From Venturia oleaginea (taxonomy: Eukaryota; Ascomycota; Dothideomycetes; Venturiales; Venturiaceae), in assembly GCA_013176395.1 (NCBI GenBank), contig JABMLP010000003.1, forward strand, positions 1,116,001-1,180,000: a DNA stretch of 64,000 nucleotides, in the 5' to 3' direction. The first letter of the stretch is position 1. The number at the start of each line of letters is the position of its first letter. Shown here piece by piece: positions 21,418 to 30,921 of the stretch. The notes under the pieces are model-generated. The model was not told where the DNA came from. It made no database searches and saw only the letters and a list, made by a program, of their open reading frames with translations. The position numbers were made by a program, and so were the translations under genes.

Positions 21418-21589
21418 GGGCTAGGGAGGGAGAAAGATGTCTAAGTAATCGTAGGATAAATTAAATCTAGGATAAGGCGATCCTCTTCTTACATTTAATT
21501 CTTACCTTTCTACGTATATACCGCCTTATCTTGAGTCCTATTTATCCTACGTCTGCTTGGAGATCTTTCTCTTTCTCTCGCCCCTTTTT
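21413..21589. repeat. Fold-back (MITE-like) element 2
   Basis: Arms at about 21413-21459 and 21542-21589 pair imperfectly (GTAGGATAA with TTATCCTAC, and AGAAAGA-rich with TCTTTCT-rich blocks). A nested GGATAAGGCG/CGCCTTATC pair sits inside. It adjoins and slightly overlaps element 1. Confidence 0.5.
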
Positions 21590-22047
21590 CTGGCCCTGCT
21601 GTTACGGGGAACTCGTTTCTCAACACAGTTGATTATGTCAAGACCTTCTTGACGCCTGTGTTCTCTTGTTCTGGTCCGCGGGTTTGGGGTAAGGGCAATA
21701 TCAGTCTGGAAGTACTTACCTTAAGTACCTTTCCTTGCTCAGGTTCTTTGGAGGCTCACTAGATCCTAGCCGTCCCATGTATCTCCCAATTCAATTGTCG
21801 TCTAACCGATTTGATCCTCAGATCAATCCTGAACGCTTGTCGGTTAGTATGAAGGTTGGGGGTGGGCTTGCTTCGTGTGCATATGACTTGTGCTTGATTG
21901 TATCTAAGTAAAAGGTCGTTACTGTAGTAGGTTGAAGAAGCTCCTATGTGAGAAACATAACATGAGATAACCACGAAGAGAGAAAGGAAAGTCCGTCCAA
22001 CGTTCTCCCTATATACCCTTCTGGTTCTGGGTGCCAAGGTGTATTCC

Positions 22048-22063
22048 CACACTTCCCACACTG
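22048..22063. repeat. Target site duplication of the LINE, left copy
   Basis: CACACTTCCCACACTG, identical to 27990-28005 at the other end of the element. Confidence 0.85.
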
Positions 22064-22350
22064 ATTGATTGATTGATTGATTTTATCCTACTCGGTTGCA
22101 GCCGCTAAATCACGCAGCTATGCCCGGTTAGGGGGACTTCATCAGACAGCCGACACGTGATATGATCTACCACGTCCCACTTCGCCCTGCTTACCAAAAC
22201 AAGACCAGCTATCCCCTCGATCCCCCCTCTTTTCCCTCAACCACTATTTCCAAATGCCCAATGGCTCTTGTAAATATCGGTTGTTCTACCAGTACATCTG
22301 TGCTATCTAGATTCCGGGAGGCAATGCCTCATATTTCGCTTTCCGTCTAC

Positions 22351-25300
22351 CTACAGTCTCCCCTCAATGCTCAGCGTCGTCTGCGCGTTTTCGATCCCAC
22401 TATGCCCAAGGACCCGCGTCTGTTCCATGAATCTGATAGCTTTTGTGGCTAACTTATGCGTAGTCAAGATATTCCGGAGGTTGTTTCGTCCTGGGAAGCG
22501 GCCCAACTCGTCTCTCCGGATGTCCCGGAACTTGCGGCATTCCAGGAGGATATGGGCTACGGTCTGCATCCCTTCACGGCAGTCACACCTAGAGTCTGGG
22601 ATACCTTGGACACGTCGGCTGAAGAGGAAGGCCTTGAGCCCTATCTTTTCAGTTCTCATCTGTACGAGGATCGCACTTTCTCGCTTGCTCCGGTCTTGAT
22701 GGAGTTGGAGCACCCTTTTAGTAGGCTTAGGTGTGTATCTCCTCGTGGCTTTCCCCTTTGTCTCGGATTTCCAGCTAGTCAACCATTGTTTATTCACTAC
22801 CTTCCAGCACCACGTCTTGATTGTCGTTCTTAGCGGGTACAGTTCCGGTGGCATATCAGCTCTTGGTCCTTTCTCTCCGTCTTCTCTCCATCCAGTGGCC
22901 TCCCTGGCGGCTTGGTCAGCGGCCTCGTTCCCGTCAATTCCCTCGTGGGCAGGGATCCATCGGATGTTCACGATAGCTCCGTACTCGTGAAGTTGTGTGA
23001 TCCGTTGTACAACCCGCTTGACAATGTATGCTCCTGATCGGCCTTCCGGCCTTGTCAGCGAGCGTATCGCTGCCTGGTTGTCGGTGAAGATATTGATGTC
23101 TCTCCGTTCGTTTCCTGCCTCGATGTCTGTTTGAACCATATGCAGCGCTAGATTTATTCCTTGAAGTTCAGCTGCGTACACCGTGGAGGTCGTCTCAGGG
23201 CCCATATACGTGCTTCTCGTCTGTCTTTTCAGCGGCCAGACTGCTGCAGCTCCTGTATGTCCGTCTATGCTACTCCCATCTGTATAGATGCAAATATTAC
23301 CCTCGACTCTAGTGACGGAGTCGTGCTCAGAGTGTGCCGCTTCATCGCTTGGTGCGATATGTGTCTTTGGGCCTTGCCACCATGGTGCTGCTACGAACGG
23401 CGGGATTGTCTCTCGCTTGTCGAGATTTGCTGCTCCTTTCTCTTCGGCGTCTCGATATATGTTGTATAATGGGCTATCGTAGCTTGCTCGTTGTCTTGAC
23501 CTTGGTTCTCCGAATTGAGTATCTAGCAGTTTAGGGAGGTCTTGGCACGTGAGTATACGGCTGAGAGTTTCAGTGTTGTGTTTCCAGATTTGTTGTTCGA
23601 CTGGGAGCAGGTAGGTCTCTATGTCGAGGGCGACTCTGGATGTCGCTTTGAACGCTCCACAGATAATTCGTGCTGCACGTGCTTGGATTGACTGAAGTGT
23701 GTCGAGCGTTTTTCTCGTGTATGGTTTTCCTCTCATTCCTGAATTCGACCAGATTGAACACGCGTACATCATCTGAGGGACTACTACTCCGCGGTAGATT
23801 TTTCGCATATCTAGCAGACTGACGCCCCATGTTGAGCTGCCCAGAGAGCACAGTGCGTTCACTGTTTTTGTAGTTTTCCGCTTGATTTCTTCGATGTGTT
23901 CCTTCCATTGGAGTTTGCTGTCTAGCGTCACGCCTAGATATTTGCACGTTGTCTTAGGCGCAATGCATCCCCATGCCGTTTGAACGGGCTGTTGTGTGTT
24001 TATACGGGTGCGTCTTCTTGTGAAGTGTGTCAGTTGGAACTTTTCTGGGGCGAATTTTGATGCATGTGTCTTTGCCCAACAGTTTGCCTTTTCCAGCGCG
24101 TTTTCGAGTTTCTTGCACGTTTCTTCTGTTGTGTTGCCCCATGTAAGTATGGCTGCGTCATCGATATAGCCTGTAGCTGCAGTATCGTCGCCTGAGTCGC
24201 ATTGCTCAATAAGGTCAGAGTTGTAGAATATGTATAAGATGGGGGATAGGGGCGATCCCTGTGGTACCCCAGTCTCGACCGTGTACTCGTCAGATTCGTA
24301 GCCATCGATGACAATTCGCGTGCGTCTATCGCTCAGGAAGCTAGCAATCCATCGTACTGTTCTCTCATCAACTTTTCTTTTCCGAAGATTGTGTAGGAGT
24401 CTCTTGTGGGATACGTTGTCGAAGGCGCCTGACACGTCAAGGAGCAGCAGGCTAGCGACTTGTCCTTTCCCGTTGTTCCAAGCGTTGTAGATTCTCTCGA
24501 TTACAGCGTGTAGTGCGTGTTCCGTTGACCTTAACTTCCTGCCTCCCATGTGCATCCTTGGGATGACTTGGTGTGTTTCCACCAGGTAGCTAAGTCTCTT
24601 AGCGATTACTGCGTCCATGGCCTTGCCAATCGTATTCAGGAGCGCAATAGGTCGGTATGCCTTTGGAGTCGAGTAGTCGTCCTTCCCTGGTTTGCGTAGC
24701 ACTACCGTGGTCGAGCTTTGGAAATGTGTCGGGTAGTGGCCCAGTTGTAGGCTCTGGTTCATGATTGTCGCCAGGTGTCCCACCAACATATAAGATGCCG
24801 TCTGCAAGGCCTTGTTTGGGATCCCATCCGGTCCCGGGGCCTTGAAGGGTGACGCTGCTTGTATTGCGTCCAGTACCTCCTTCTCAGTAACGTTTGGCAT
24901 TGGTATACAATCATCATATCTTGCATCCTGTAGATCGTCGAGGTCTGCTTCTGGCGGTGCTGGGAAGAAGGCGTCCCGAAGGAGAATCGTTTTTGCCGAG
25001 GGTGTAGTAGCCTGGTTGCCGGTCGTCGGACACTTGATAATTGGCGTCACACTTGGGGGCTGGCTTTCTCTATTGCGCGCCCACTTGGCTATTTTCCAGA
25101 GGGATTCAGTGGAGCTTGCTGCCATTTCTACGCGGTCTCTGTGTGCTTGCCGAAGCGCCTTCTTGATCGTCCGTGTCTTGTGGTTCCTCGCCTCGCGGTA
25201 GTTTTCCCATGTCTCCTCCGTGTGTCTTCTCTCGTGTATGCGCCTTAGACGTTTTGTATCTGCCAATGCTCTCGAGCATGTTCCGTCCCATCCCTCTTTC

Positions 25301-26232
25301 GCCTTGGTGCATGGTCTTGTGAGGGGAATTGTCTTCGCTGCTGCATCTTTGATCGCTTTGACTAACTCCATCGTGTACATGTCTAGCGCTGCTTTCGTCC
25401 TTGGTCTCCTTCGTGCCGGTAGGGTGTCTCTGAGCGTCCCGCAGAACTCCTTGCAGTCTAGGAGTTTCCAGTTGCATCCTGGCCTGATTTCCGTGGAGCG
25501 CGTCCGGAGATCCAGTATGATGCTGATGGGGAGGTGGTCTGAGTCGTGGTCTAGCTCTCTGTCTACTCTGCTACTGATGGTCCTGTCAATCAAGCCTAAT
25601 GTCATCCAGCACATATCAATCGTCGTCCTGCTGCTGCCTTCTTCGTACGTTACCGTTCCGGGCTGTAGCATGCTTGACATATCAAATCTCTCCATAATTT
25701 CGATAAGTTCTTCCGCTTCTCGGTCTTCGTGTGCGACCTGCGCTCCGCCCCACATTCTATGGTGTAAGTTCAAGTCGCCTAATACCATCTGTTCTTTCAG
25801 CGCGTGTTCCTCCAATCGAGCTCTTAGGGTCGGCAGTGAGCTGATGCGGTTTGGCATGTTTTGGACCGTATTGTAGACGTTGTGTATTACCAGCTCGTTT
25901 TCTGTTTGATCGCCATTGCTGATACTGATTCTCAATGAGCAGACGTCTCTTGTGTGCTGTTCGAATTGCAGGCTGCCGTGGTCTAGCCTTTTGTTGACAA
26001 AGAAACACACCCTTGCTGGGCCATCCTCCTTGTTCGTTGTCGGATAGTATAAGTGGAATATATTCTTCGCTGGGTGGTGTGTTGTCGACATGAAGGGGTT
26101 GCGCCACGGTTCTTGGATAGCAATAATATCGTATTCTGCTACTCTTGGATCACGGAGTAGAGTTGCCATAACCGTATCCCTTGATTTGCGTACGTTGTAC
26201 TGTAGTATATTAAGTTGGTCCTTCTCTTTCAT
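22351..26232 (-). CDS. LINE ORF2: AP-type endonuclease, reverse transcriptase, RNase H
   Basis: A 1293-aa polyprotein. The N-terminus is an exonuclease/endonuclease/phosphatase domain (LNILQYNVRKS, AIQEPW, LGDLNLHH, SDHLPISI). The reverse transcriptase follows (YRPIALLNTIGKAMD, GVPQGSPLSPILYIF, and GYIDDAAIL as the catalytic box). An RNase H domain follows (IYTDGSSIDGHTGAAAVW, FTDNQAAI, IPAHEGIDGNEAAD). A C-terminal segment with CDCREGMQTVAHILLEC resembles the Cys/His ending of related elements. Catalytic residues of all three enzymes are in place. Start ATG at 26232 overlaps the ORF1 stop, implying termination-reinitiation. Confidence 0.93.
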   Translation of the reverse strand: MKEKDQLNILQYNVRKSRDTVMATLLRDPRVAEYDIIAIQEPWRNPFMSTTHHPAKNIFHLYYPTTNKEDGPARVCFFVNKRLDHGSLQFEQHTRDVCSLRISISNGDQTENELVIHNVYNTVQNMPNRISSLPTLRARLEEHALKEQMVLGDLNLHHRMWGGAQVAHEDREAEELIEIMERFDMSSMLQPGTVTYEEGSSRTTIDMCWMTLGLIDRTISSRVDRELDHDSDHLPISIILDLRTRSTEIRPGCNWKLLDCKEFCGTLRDTLPARRRPRTKAALDMYTMELVKAIKDAAAKTIPLTRPCTKAKEGWDGTCSRALADTKRLRRIHERRHTEETWENYREARNHKTRTIKKALRQAHRDRVEMAASSTESLWKIAKWARNRESQPPSVTPIIKCPTTGNQATTPSAKTILLRDAFFPAPPEADLDDLQDARYDDCIPMPNVTEKEVLDAIQAASPFKAPGPDGIPNKALQTASYMLVGHLATIMNQSLQLGHYPTHFQSSTTVVLRKPGKDDYSTPKAYRPIALLNTIGKAMDAVIAKRLSYLVETHQVIPRMHMGGRKLRSTEHALHAVIERIYNAWNNGKGQVASLLLLDVSGAFDNVSHKRLLHNLRKRKVDERTVRWIASFLSDRRTRIVIDGYESDEYTVETGVPQGSPLSPILYIFYNSDLIEQCDSGDDTAATGYIDDAAILTWGNTTEETCKKLENALEKANCWAKTHASKFAPEKFQLTHFTRRRTRINTQQPVQTAWGCIAPKTTCKYLGVTLDSKLQWKEHIEEIKRKTTKTVNALCSLGSSTWGVSLLDMRKIYRGVVVPQMMYACSIWSNSGMRGKPYTRKTLDTLQSIQARAARIICGAFKATSRVALDIETYLLPVEQQIWKHNTETLSRILTCQDLPKLLDTQFGEPRSRQRASYDSPLYNIYRDAEEKGAANLDKRETIPPFVAAPWWQGPKTHIAPSDEAAHSEHDSVTRVEGNICIYTDGSSIDGHTGAAAVWPLKRQTRSTYMGPETTSTVYAAELQGINLALHMVQTDIEAGNERRDINIFTDNQAAIRSLTRPEGRSGAYIVKRVVQRITQLHEYGAIVNIRWIPAHEGIDGNEAADQAAREATGWREDGEKGPRADMPPELYPLRTTIKTWCWKVVNKQWLTSWKSETKGKATRRYTPKPTKRVLQLHQDRSKRESAILVQMRTEKIGLKAFLFSRRVQGIPDSRCDCREGMQTVAHILLECRKFRDIRRDELGRFPGRNNLRNILTTHKLATKAIRFMEQTRVLGHSGIENAQTTLSIEGRL

Positions 26233-27860
26233 AGATCCGAGTCCTCATCGATTTCCATGTATTGTGTGTTTCTACATGTTAGGGTATTGCCCTCTAGCGC
26301 CTCAAGCGCCCTCCTCGACATCTTCGTTGCTCTTTGTGGCCTTTGACTCTGGTGTGATCCTTCGTTCTCCTTGTCTCCTGGAGCAGGTCTCTTTTGTCCA
26401 TTTCCAGGTAATAGTTGCATCCCTCTGGTCCTTGGCCCTTGGCGTGAGGTCAGGTCTGTGGTTGACCTCGTTCTTCCAGGAGGTTCTCGGGCGGAATTTT
26501 GAATAGGTATTTCATCACAGGTGAACATCGTAGGGTGATACCGAGGTCTGTTCGCGTACGCTGCCTTTGTTCGAGTGAGTTCCTCCTTCCTAGTTGGGCA
26601 TTGTTGACTCCATGCTTCATGGGCTCCCTGGCAGTTGGCGCATTTCCTAGGTGTGGTCTGTCCAGTCTTCGAAGGGCAGTCCCTAGAACTATGTTCTTGC
26701 GCACAGTAGCCACATGTTTTCGCTGCTTTGCATTGAGTTCCTATGTGGCCGTATTTGTAGCACTGAAAGCACTGCTTCAGTCGGCATTGTCTCTCATATC
26801 GTTCGCTTTGACACATCTCCCCTTGCCACACCAGACCTTCATCGATGATCTTGTTTGCGTCCTCAGGCTTGGTGAACTCAATGATGACCGACGACATCGC
26901 TTTTGTTGGCGCCTTCCGGGTCAACCATCCAATGTATTTGATGTCCGCGGTTGGAATAAACGGCTTATTGTCTTGCAGAATGGCGTCTCTAGTTTCCTCG
27001 AATTTGTCTGTATTCATCGTACTAGTACGTATGCCATGTACAAGAACGCCATACGTTGGATTTCGTACTGACGTCCCGTTTCCAATACGTGGGGTCCAGT
27101 CCTCCGTGAATTGTCTGAGAAGCTGCATTTCACTATTTGACGCCGTTCTGATGCTCAGATCTCCGCTTTTGAGCTGGTTAGCAGACATGATCTTTAGATT
27201 GGCTATATGTTCGTTTTGACTTTGGGAAATGGCTCGGTCAACGTGGGCTTTTAAATTGCGTGGATTCATTGCGCGCAGGCTCTGGATCGTTTGTGCGTTC
27301 CTGATGTTTACGATAATCTCACGTCGGACCGTCGCGGGAGTCTTGACACTTTGGGTTTGTATGCTATGTGTGCTTGTAGCTAGCCCTCCTCGGGTAGCGG
27401 CAGCAGCATAGCTCATTGGCATGCCTGTTTGGAATTGTGTCCCTTTGTTCTTGATATCACTCGCTATTCCTGCAACGGTCTTGCTCACCTCTGTTGCCTC
27501 TTTCGCTGCCGTTTTCGCTTCCTCACCAATAGTGATGTTCTTCTGTGTGTCTGTTCTCAGAGCTTTAAGTTCTCCCTTTATCCCAGCTATCTCCTTCGCC
27601 GTTTCCTTTGTGTCTTGAGTCATCTCAGTGTGTATAATGCGTAGTTGATCGTGGACGGTTGTCATATCGGGGGTCCTTTGGGCCTTTGCAATCAAGGGCA
27701 GCATCGTCGTGATAATTGCCTTTACTTGGTCTGGGGGTACAGGTAGAGCCTGTCCGCTTTCGAGGTAGAGTAATGCGTTTCGAAGGTGCCTTGTGATTTG
27801 TGTAGCGTGCTCATGAAGTCCGGTCGGCCAGACCACCTCTTGAGGCCACGGTATTGTCAT
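26229..27860 (-). CDS. LINE ORF1, gag-like nucleic acid-binding protein
   Basis: A 543-aa protein with a helical N-terminal half and a C-terminal set of zinc knuckles: CFQCYKYGHIGTQC, CGYCAQEHSSRDC and CANCQGAHEAWSQQC. The region before the knuckles (about residues 190-370) has an RRM-like pattern common to ORF1 of this group. It should bind element RNA to form the transposition particle. It ends in a basic tail, with the stop TGA overlapping the ORF2 start. Confidence 0.85.
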   Translation of the reverse strand: MTIPWPQEVVWPTGLHEHATQITRHLRNALLYLESGQALPVPPDQVKAIITTMLPLIAKAQRTPDMTTVHDQLRIIHTEMTQDTKETAKEIAGIKGELKALRTDTQKNITIGEEAKTAAKEATEVSKTVAGIASDIKNKGTQFQTGMPMSYAAAATRGGLATSTHSIQTQSVKTPATVRREIIVNIRNAQTIQSLRAMNPRNLKAHVDRAISQSQNEHIANLKIMSANQLKSGDLSIRTASNSEMQLLRQFTEDWTPRIGNGTSVRNPTYGVLVHGIRTSTMNTDKFEETRDAILQDNKPFIPTADIKYIGWLTRKAPTKAMSSVIIEFTKPEDANKIIDEGLVWQGEMCQSERYERQCRLKQCFQCYKYGHIGTQCKAAKTCGYCAQEHSSRDCPSKTGQTTPRKCANCQGAHEAWSQQCPTRKEELTRTKAAYANRPRYHPTMFTCDEIPIQNSAREPPGRTRSTTDLTSRQGPRTRGMQLLPGNGQKRPAPGDKENEGSHQSQRPQRATKMSRRALEALEGNTLTCRNTQYMEIDEDSDL

Positions 27861-27989
27861 CTCTCGTTTCTACGCGCTGGGCGACGCGTCGAGCCTAGAA
27901 CAACCTGAGCCCTCTTGAGGCGATGTGTATTTGCGTTATAATTATTCAGTTTCAAAGATCTCAGTTCTCGCTGTTGTGGTGTTTTTTTT

Positions 27990-28005
27990 CACACTTCCCA
28001 CACTG
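27990..28005. repeat. Target site duplication of the LINE, right copy
   Basis: Identical to 22048-22063. It is followed by TGGG, which with the preceding CCCACAC would have formed a small hairpin at the empty site. Confidence 0.85.
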
Positions 28006-28241
28006 TGGGCAATGCCAAGTGCTGTGGGAACTGTGGGAATATCACGTGACTCCTGCACGTACTATTCTCTCTTAGGACTGACCTGGTTGCACCAGTCCCC
28101 TCTTGTGCGCCCAACGGATTCCACTCCACATCAGTCCTAACAACAACTTCTTGTTATCCAACCATCCTCTGCAAGTCCCGTTGTCCCTGCTCTTCGGTCT
28201 TGAGGTGATCTGTAACACCTGCCTTGTATGGGTGGGCTGAA

Positions 28242-28360
28242 GATGAAGGTGGACTTGTAGACTATATCGCGTACCACTACCACGTATGCTTAATGCTTTG
28301 ATCTAAGTAGTACCAGTAAGACCCATTTGTCGATCTGGGATCTAACAGTTTTGGAAACAG
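28242..28360. repeat. Partial second copy of fold-back element 1
   Basis: Shares several blocks with 21265-21365: GCGTACCAC, GCTTTGATCTAAGTAGTA, CCATTTGTCGATCT and TAACAG. It keeps a degenerate left arm only. Confidence 0.6.
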
Positions 28361-28574
28361 CGGTCGAACTTGGTATAGATATCTTGTCTTGTGTTGCGTG
28401 CGCATGCGCGTCTCCGTTCCTTGCATGTTTCAAAGGGCGGTTTTGATCTCCCCTGCTCATCACTATTCCGGTTGAATCATGGTAGATAGTTATTTCTCAA
28501 TAGGTCGACGCGGATGGATGCGGATGTGCCACTTACCCACTTTGAACTCTTTCAGAAACCACATCTTGAGATGC

Positions 28575-28860
28575 GTTCGGCGAGTACTACTCGTAGTATG
28601 GGCATTGTGTCTACCATAAATGGTAGGCCATATTGTTTCATCGCCGATCTTCGAGCTGTAAACGTGGAACCCCCCATCTTCCAAGTATAAGCCAAATCTC
28701 CTGCCCAACAAACCATGTGTTCGGCGAGCACAGTGTAGGATTATGTCTACTCACCATAGATAGCGTTGTTTGATCTCCGTCATCCGAACTACGTTCTGTA
28801 TACGTGGAATCCATCCCCAAAGCCCAAGTCCAATCTCCCGCTGGGCCCAACGAACCACAT
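28575..28860. repeat. Diverged tandem duplication, unit 144 bp
   Basis: Units 28575-28716 and 28719-28860 both start GTTCGGCGAG, share ACGTGGAA and CCAATCTCC-like blocks, and end CAAACCAT / CGAACCACAT. The divergence shows it is old. No coding pattern was recognised. Confidence 0.55.
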
Positions 28861-30921
28861 CAACACGTCACAGATATCTCCGCGCCGCACATGATCGGAT
28901 GTGATTATAACATCTCAACGCATCGACTTGGCTTCAAAGATGGTTTCGCGCTGGCTTGGCGCCACGAGATATCGATGTCCATGAGGTTGGTTTGTTGAGT
29001 TGGGGAAATATGGAAATGTAAATGGGATATTGCATATTGTGGAGTCTGTATCGACACAAATCCCATCAGGGAATGATGCGTCTTTGATCTGAGCTTGGCT
29101 TGGGAAGGGGTCGGTTTGCAGCTGCAGTTTTGCAGACTTGTATCCCCCCGATCGGGAACGGTTCAGGTCCGCCGACGACTCCATTCATCCTAGATTGATT
29201 ATACTGCAGAGCAGCTTGCTATCGTGTAGAATAGCTAGTAATTAATCTAACTAGAGTCCGTATCGGTCGGCGATAGAAGATGTCGGAGGTATAAGTCTGA
29301 GCCTTGAATCCCTATTATATTACCACTCCCAATCATAGCTTCGTGTAAGTCTCGTCACGTTATAGATAGCTTCGCAATTACGTAGTATATTCTCATTACG
29401 TCACCTGAATCTCAACGAACGACTCTTAAGTAAATCCTATATATGATCCAGAGGGAGCCCTAGAAGAAAGGATTATAAGAGGAGTCCCATGGGAGAGGTA
29501 CCCCTGATTGTAAGTATAACACTAGTAGCACGATTACGAGGCTTGTACGAGAACGAGCTACTAGAGAGTTTGGCCAATCAATAATGCATTCGCTCTGATG
29601 TATCTCCGCGTCGCTTGGGTCGCGAATATGGTTCGACATTCCCATTGTTGTGCTCGCGAAGGCTCGGTTATCCAACGGCATCTCTTGAGTCCCTGAATTG
29701 AGTTTCTGACCTAAGACTCCCCGACGGATTTGACCAAGTTCGGCATATTTAATGGCTGGGCATTTTCGGTACCGCCGTCGTGGTAAGGACATGTACCCCG
29801 AGCATGTGGATATGGGACTTGGGAACGCTCTCACCATCACGAGTCAAGAGACACTTGAAGTAGGGGAAACTGGGATTTGATTGATTCGCTGACATGCAGG
29901 GGTAGAAAGTGAGATGTGACGACCGTAGATGCCTGTTCTGGATCGGTTTTGAGCTACGTAGGGCCGAGGTCGGCCCTAGTGTCTGCGTAATGCGGCATCC
30001 CAATTCGCCGGCTTCCGAACAATCCAGTATCAGATATAGGGCTGCAGTCCCGGAATCCCGCCGAGAGAGAGTCATGTTGACCATCCGTGATCAGATGAAC
30101 TGAATAAATAATCCACGAGAGAGGTTGCGTGGGGCATGGGAAGTTCGGGGGCAGAATGCTGCTATGCGGAGGTGCGAAGCCAGTGGAAAGATGGCATCTC
30201 ATTGTTGGAGGACTTCGCAAGCGTAGCTTGAAGCTTGTTCTTGGCCGTTGCTCCCTATCTGACTGCGTACCAATGTGGCCTTGTGCCTCCGCAACATCCC
30301 TTCCACGCTTGCCATGACGTTAATCCCCAGAGCCCAGCAGTGGTGGTATATTATCTGCGGATCAATCGGTATTTGACTTGCATGATCGCTACGAGCTGGA
30401 GGCCCCTGGGCTACCAGTGCAGCCTGCCGTTTCTATGGCTGTTTCCCACCAAACATCGCGTACGATACATACCATGAAGCCCGCGCTGAGGGAACATGGG
30501 CCGAGCCACTCAGCCGTCAGCCCAGGTATTGTCGGTCTCCCTCATGGCCGAAGCAAGCTTGAAAGAATACCTGGTCAAGCCCGGTCAGGCGCGGAATGCG
30601 CGGCGTACTGGGGTACGTCTTTGAGTTCAAAGAGTTCAACTACAGTGTCGTCCGTGCCAAGGCATGTCTCCAATAGCTCTCCGGGTCATGGGAAAGTACT
30701 AAACAGGGTCCACATTTGACGCGATTGCCGCAAAGCTGATATCCAACTGTCTCCCACTTTCCTTTTTTATTACCTCTCTCGGCGAATCTTCGAACTCCAG
30801 AGGGCACAAAGGTAGACGATTACCTACGCCTTGACGTGGGTGGAGAGGTTGCTCTTCAAATTTCCCTCGAAACCCAAGATCGGCCACAGGAATCCAGCCA
30901 AAGTCCAATGATCTCAAGAAG
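28861..30921. other. Two-kilobase intergenic region without recognised gene
   Basis: Contains only scattered ORFs below about 130 codons with no family signal. The right end is the promoter side of the GH3 gene. Confidence 0.4.

Larger units (their letters stand above)
22064..27989 (-). mobile_element. Intact Tad-like non-LTR retrotransposon (LINE)
   Basis: A 5926-bp element on the minus strand is bounded by a perfect 16-bp target duplication. It has a short 5' leader (27989-27861), ORF1 (27860-26229), ORF2 (26232-22351) and a 3' end made of AATC repeats (22064-22083 region). ORF1 stop and ORF2 start overlap as ATGA. Both ORFs are uninterrupted, and ORF2 contains endonuclease, reverse transcriptase and RNase H, the arrangement of the fungal Tad1 group. 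All parts needed for retrotransposition appear present, suggesting a recent insertion. Confidence 0.9.

Noticed and set aside
29460..30084. ORFs of 111-126 codons on the minus strand
   Set aside because: Low-information composition and mutual overlap in different frames; no support.
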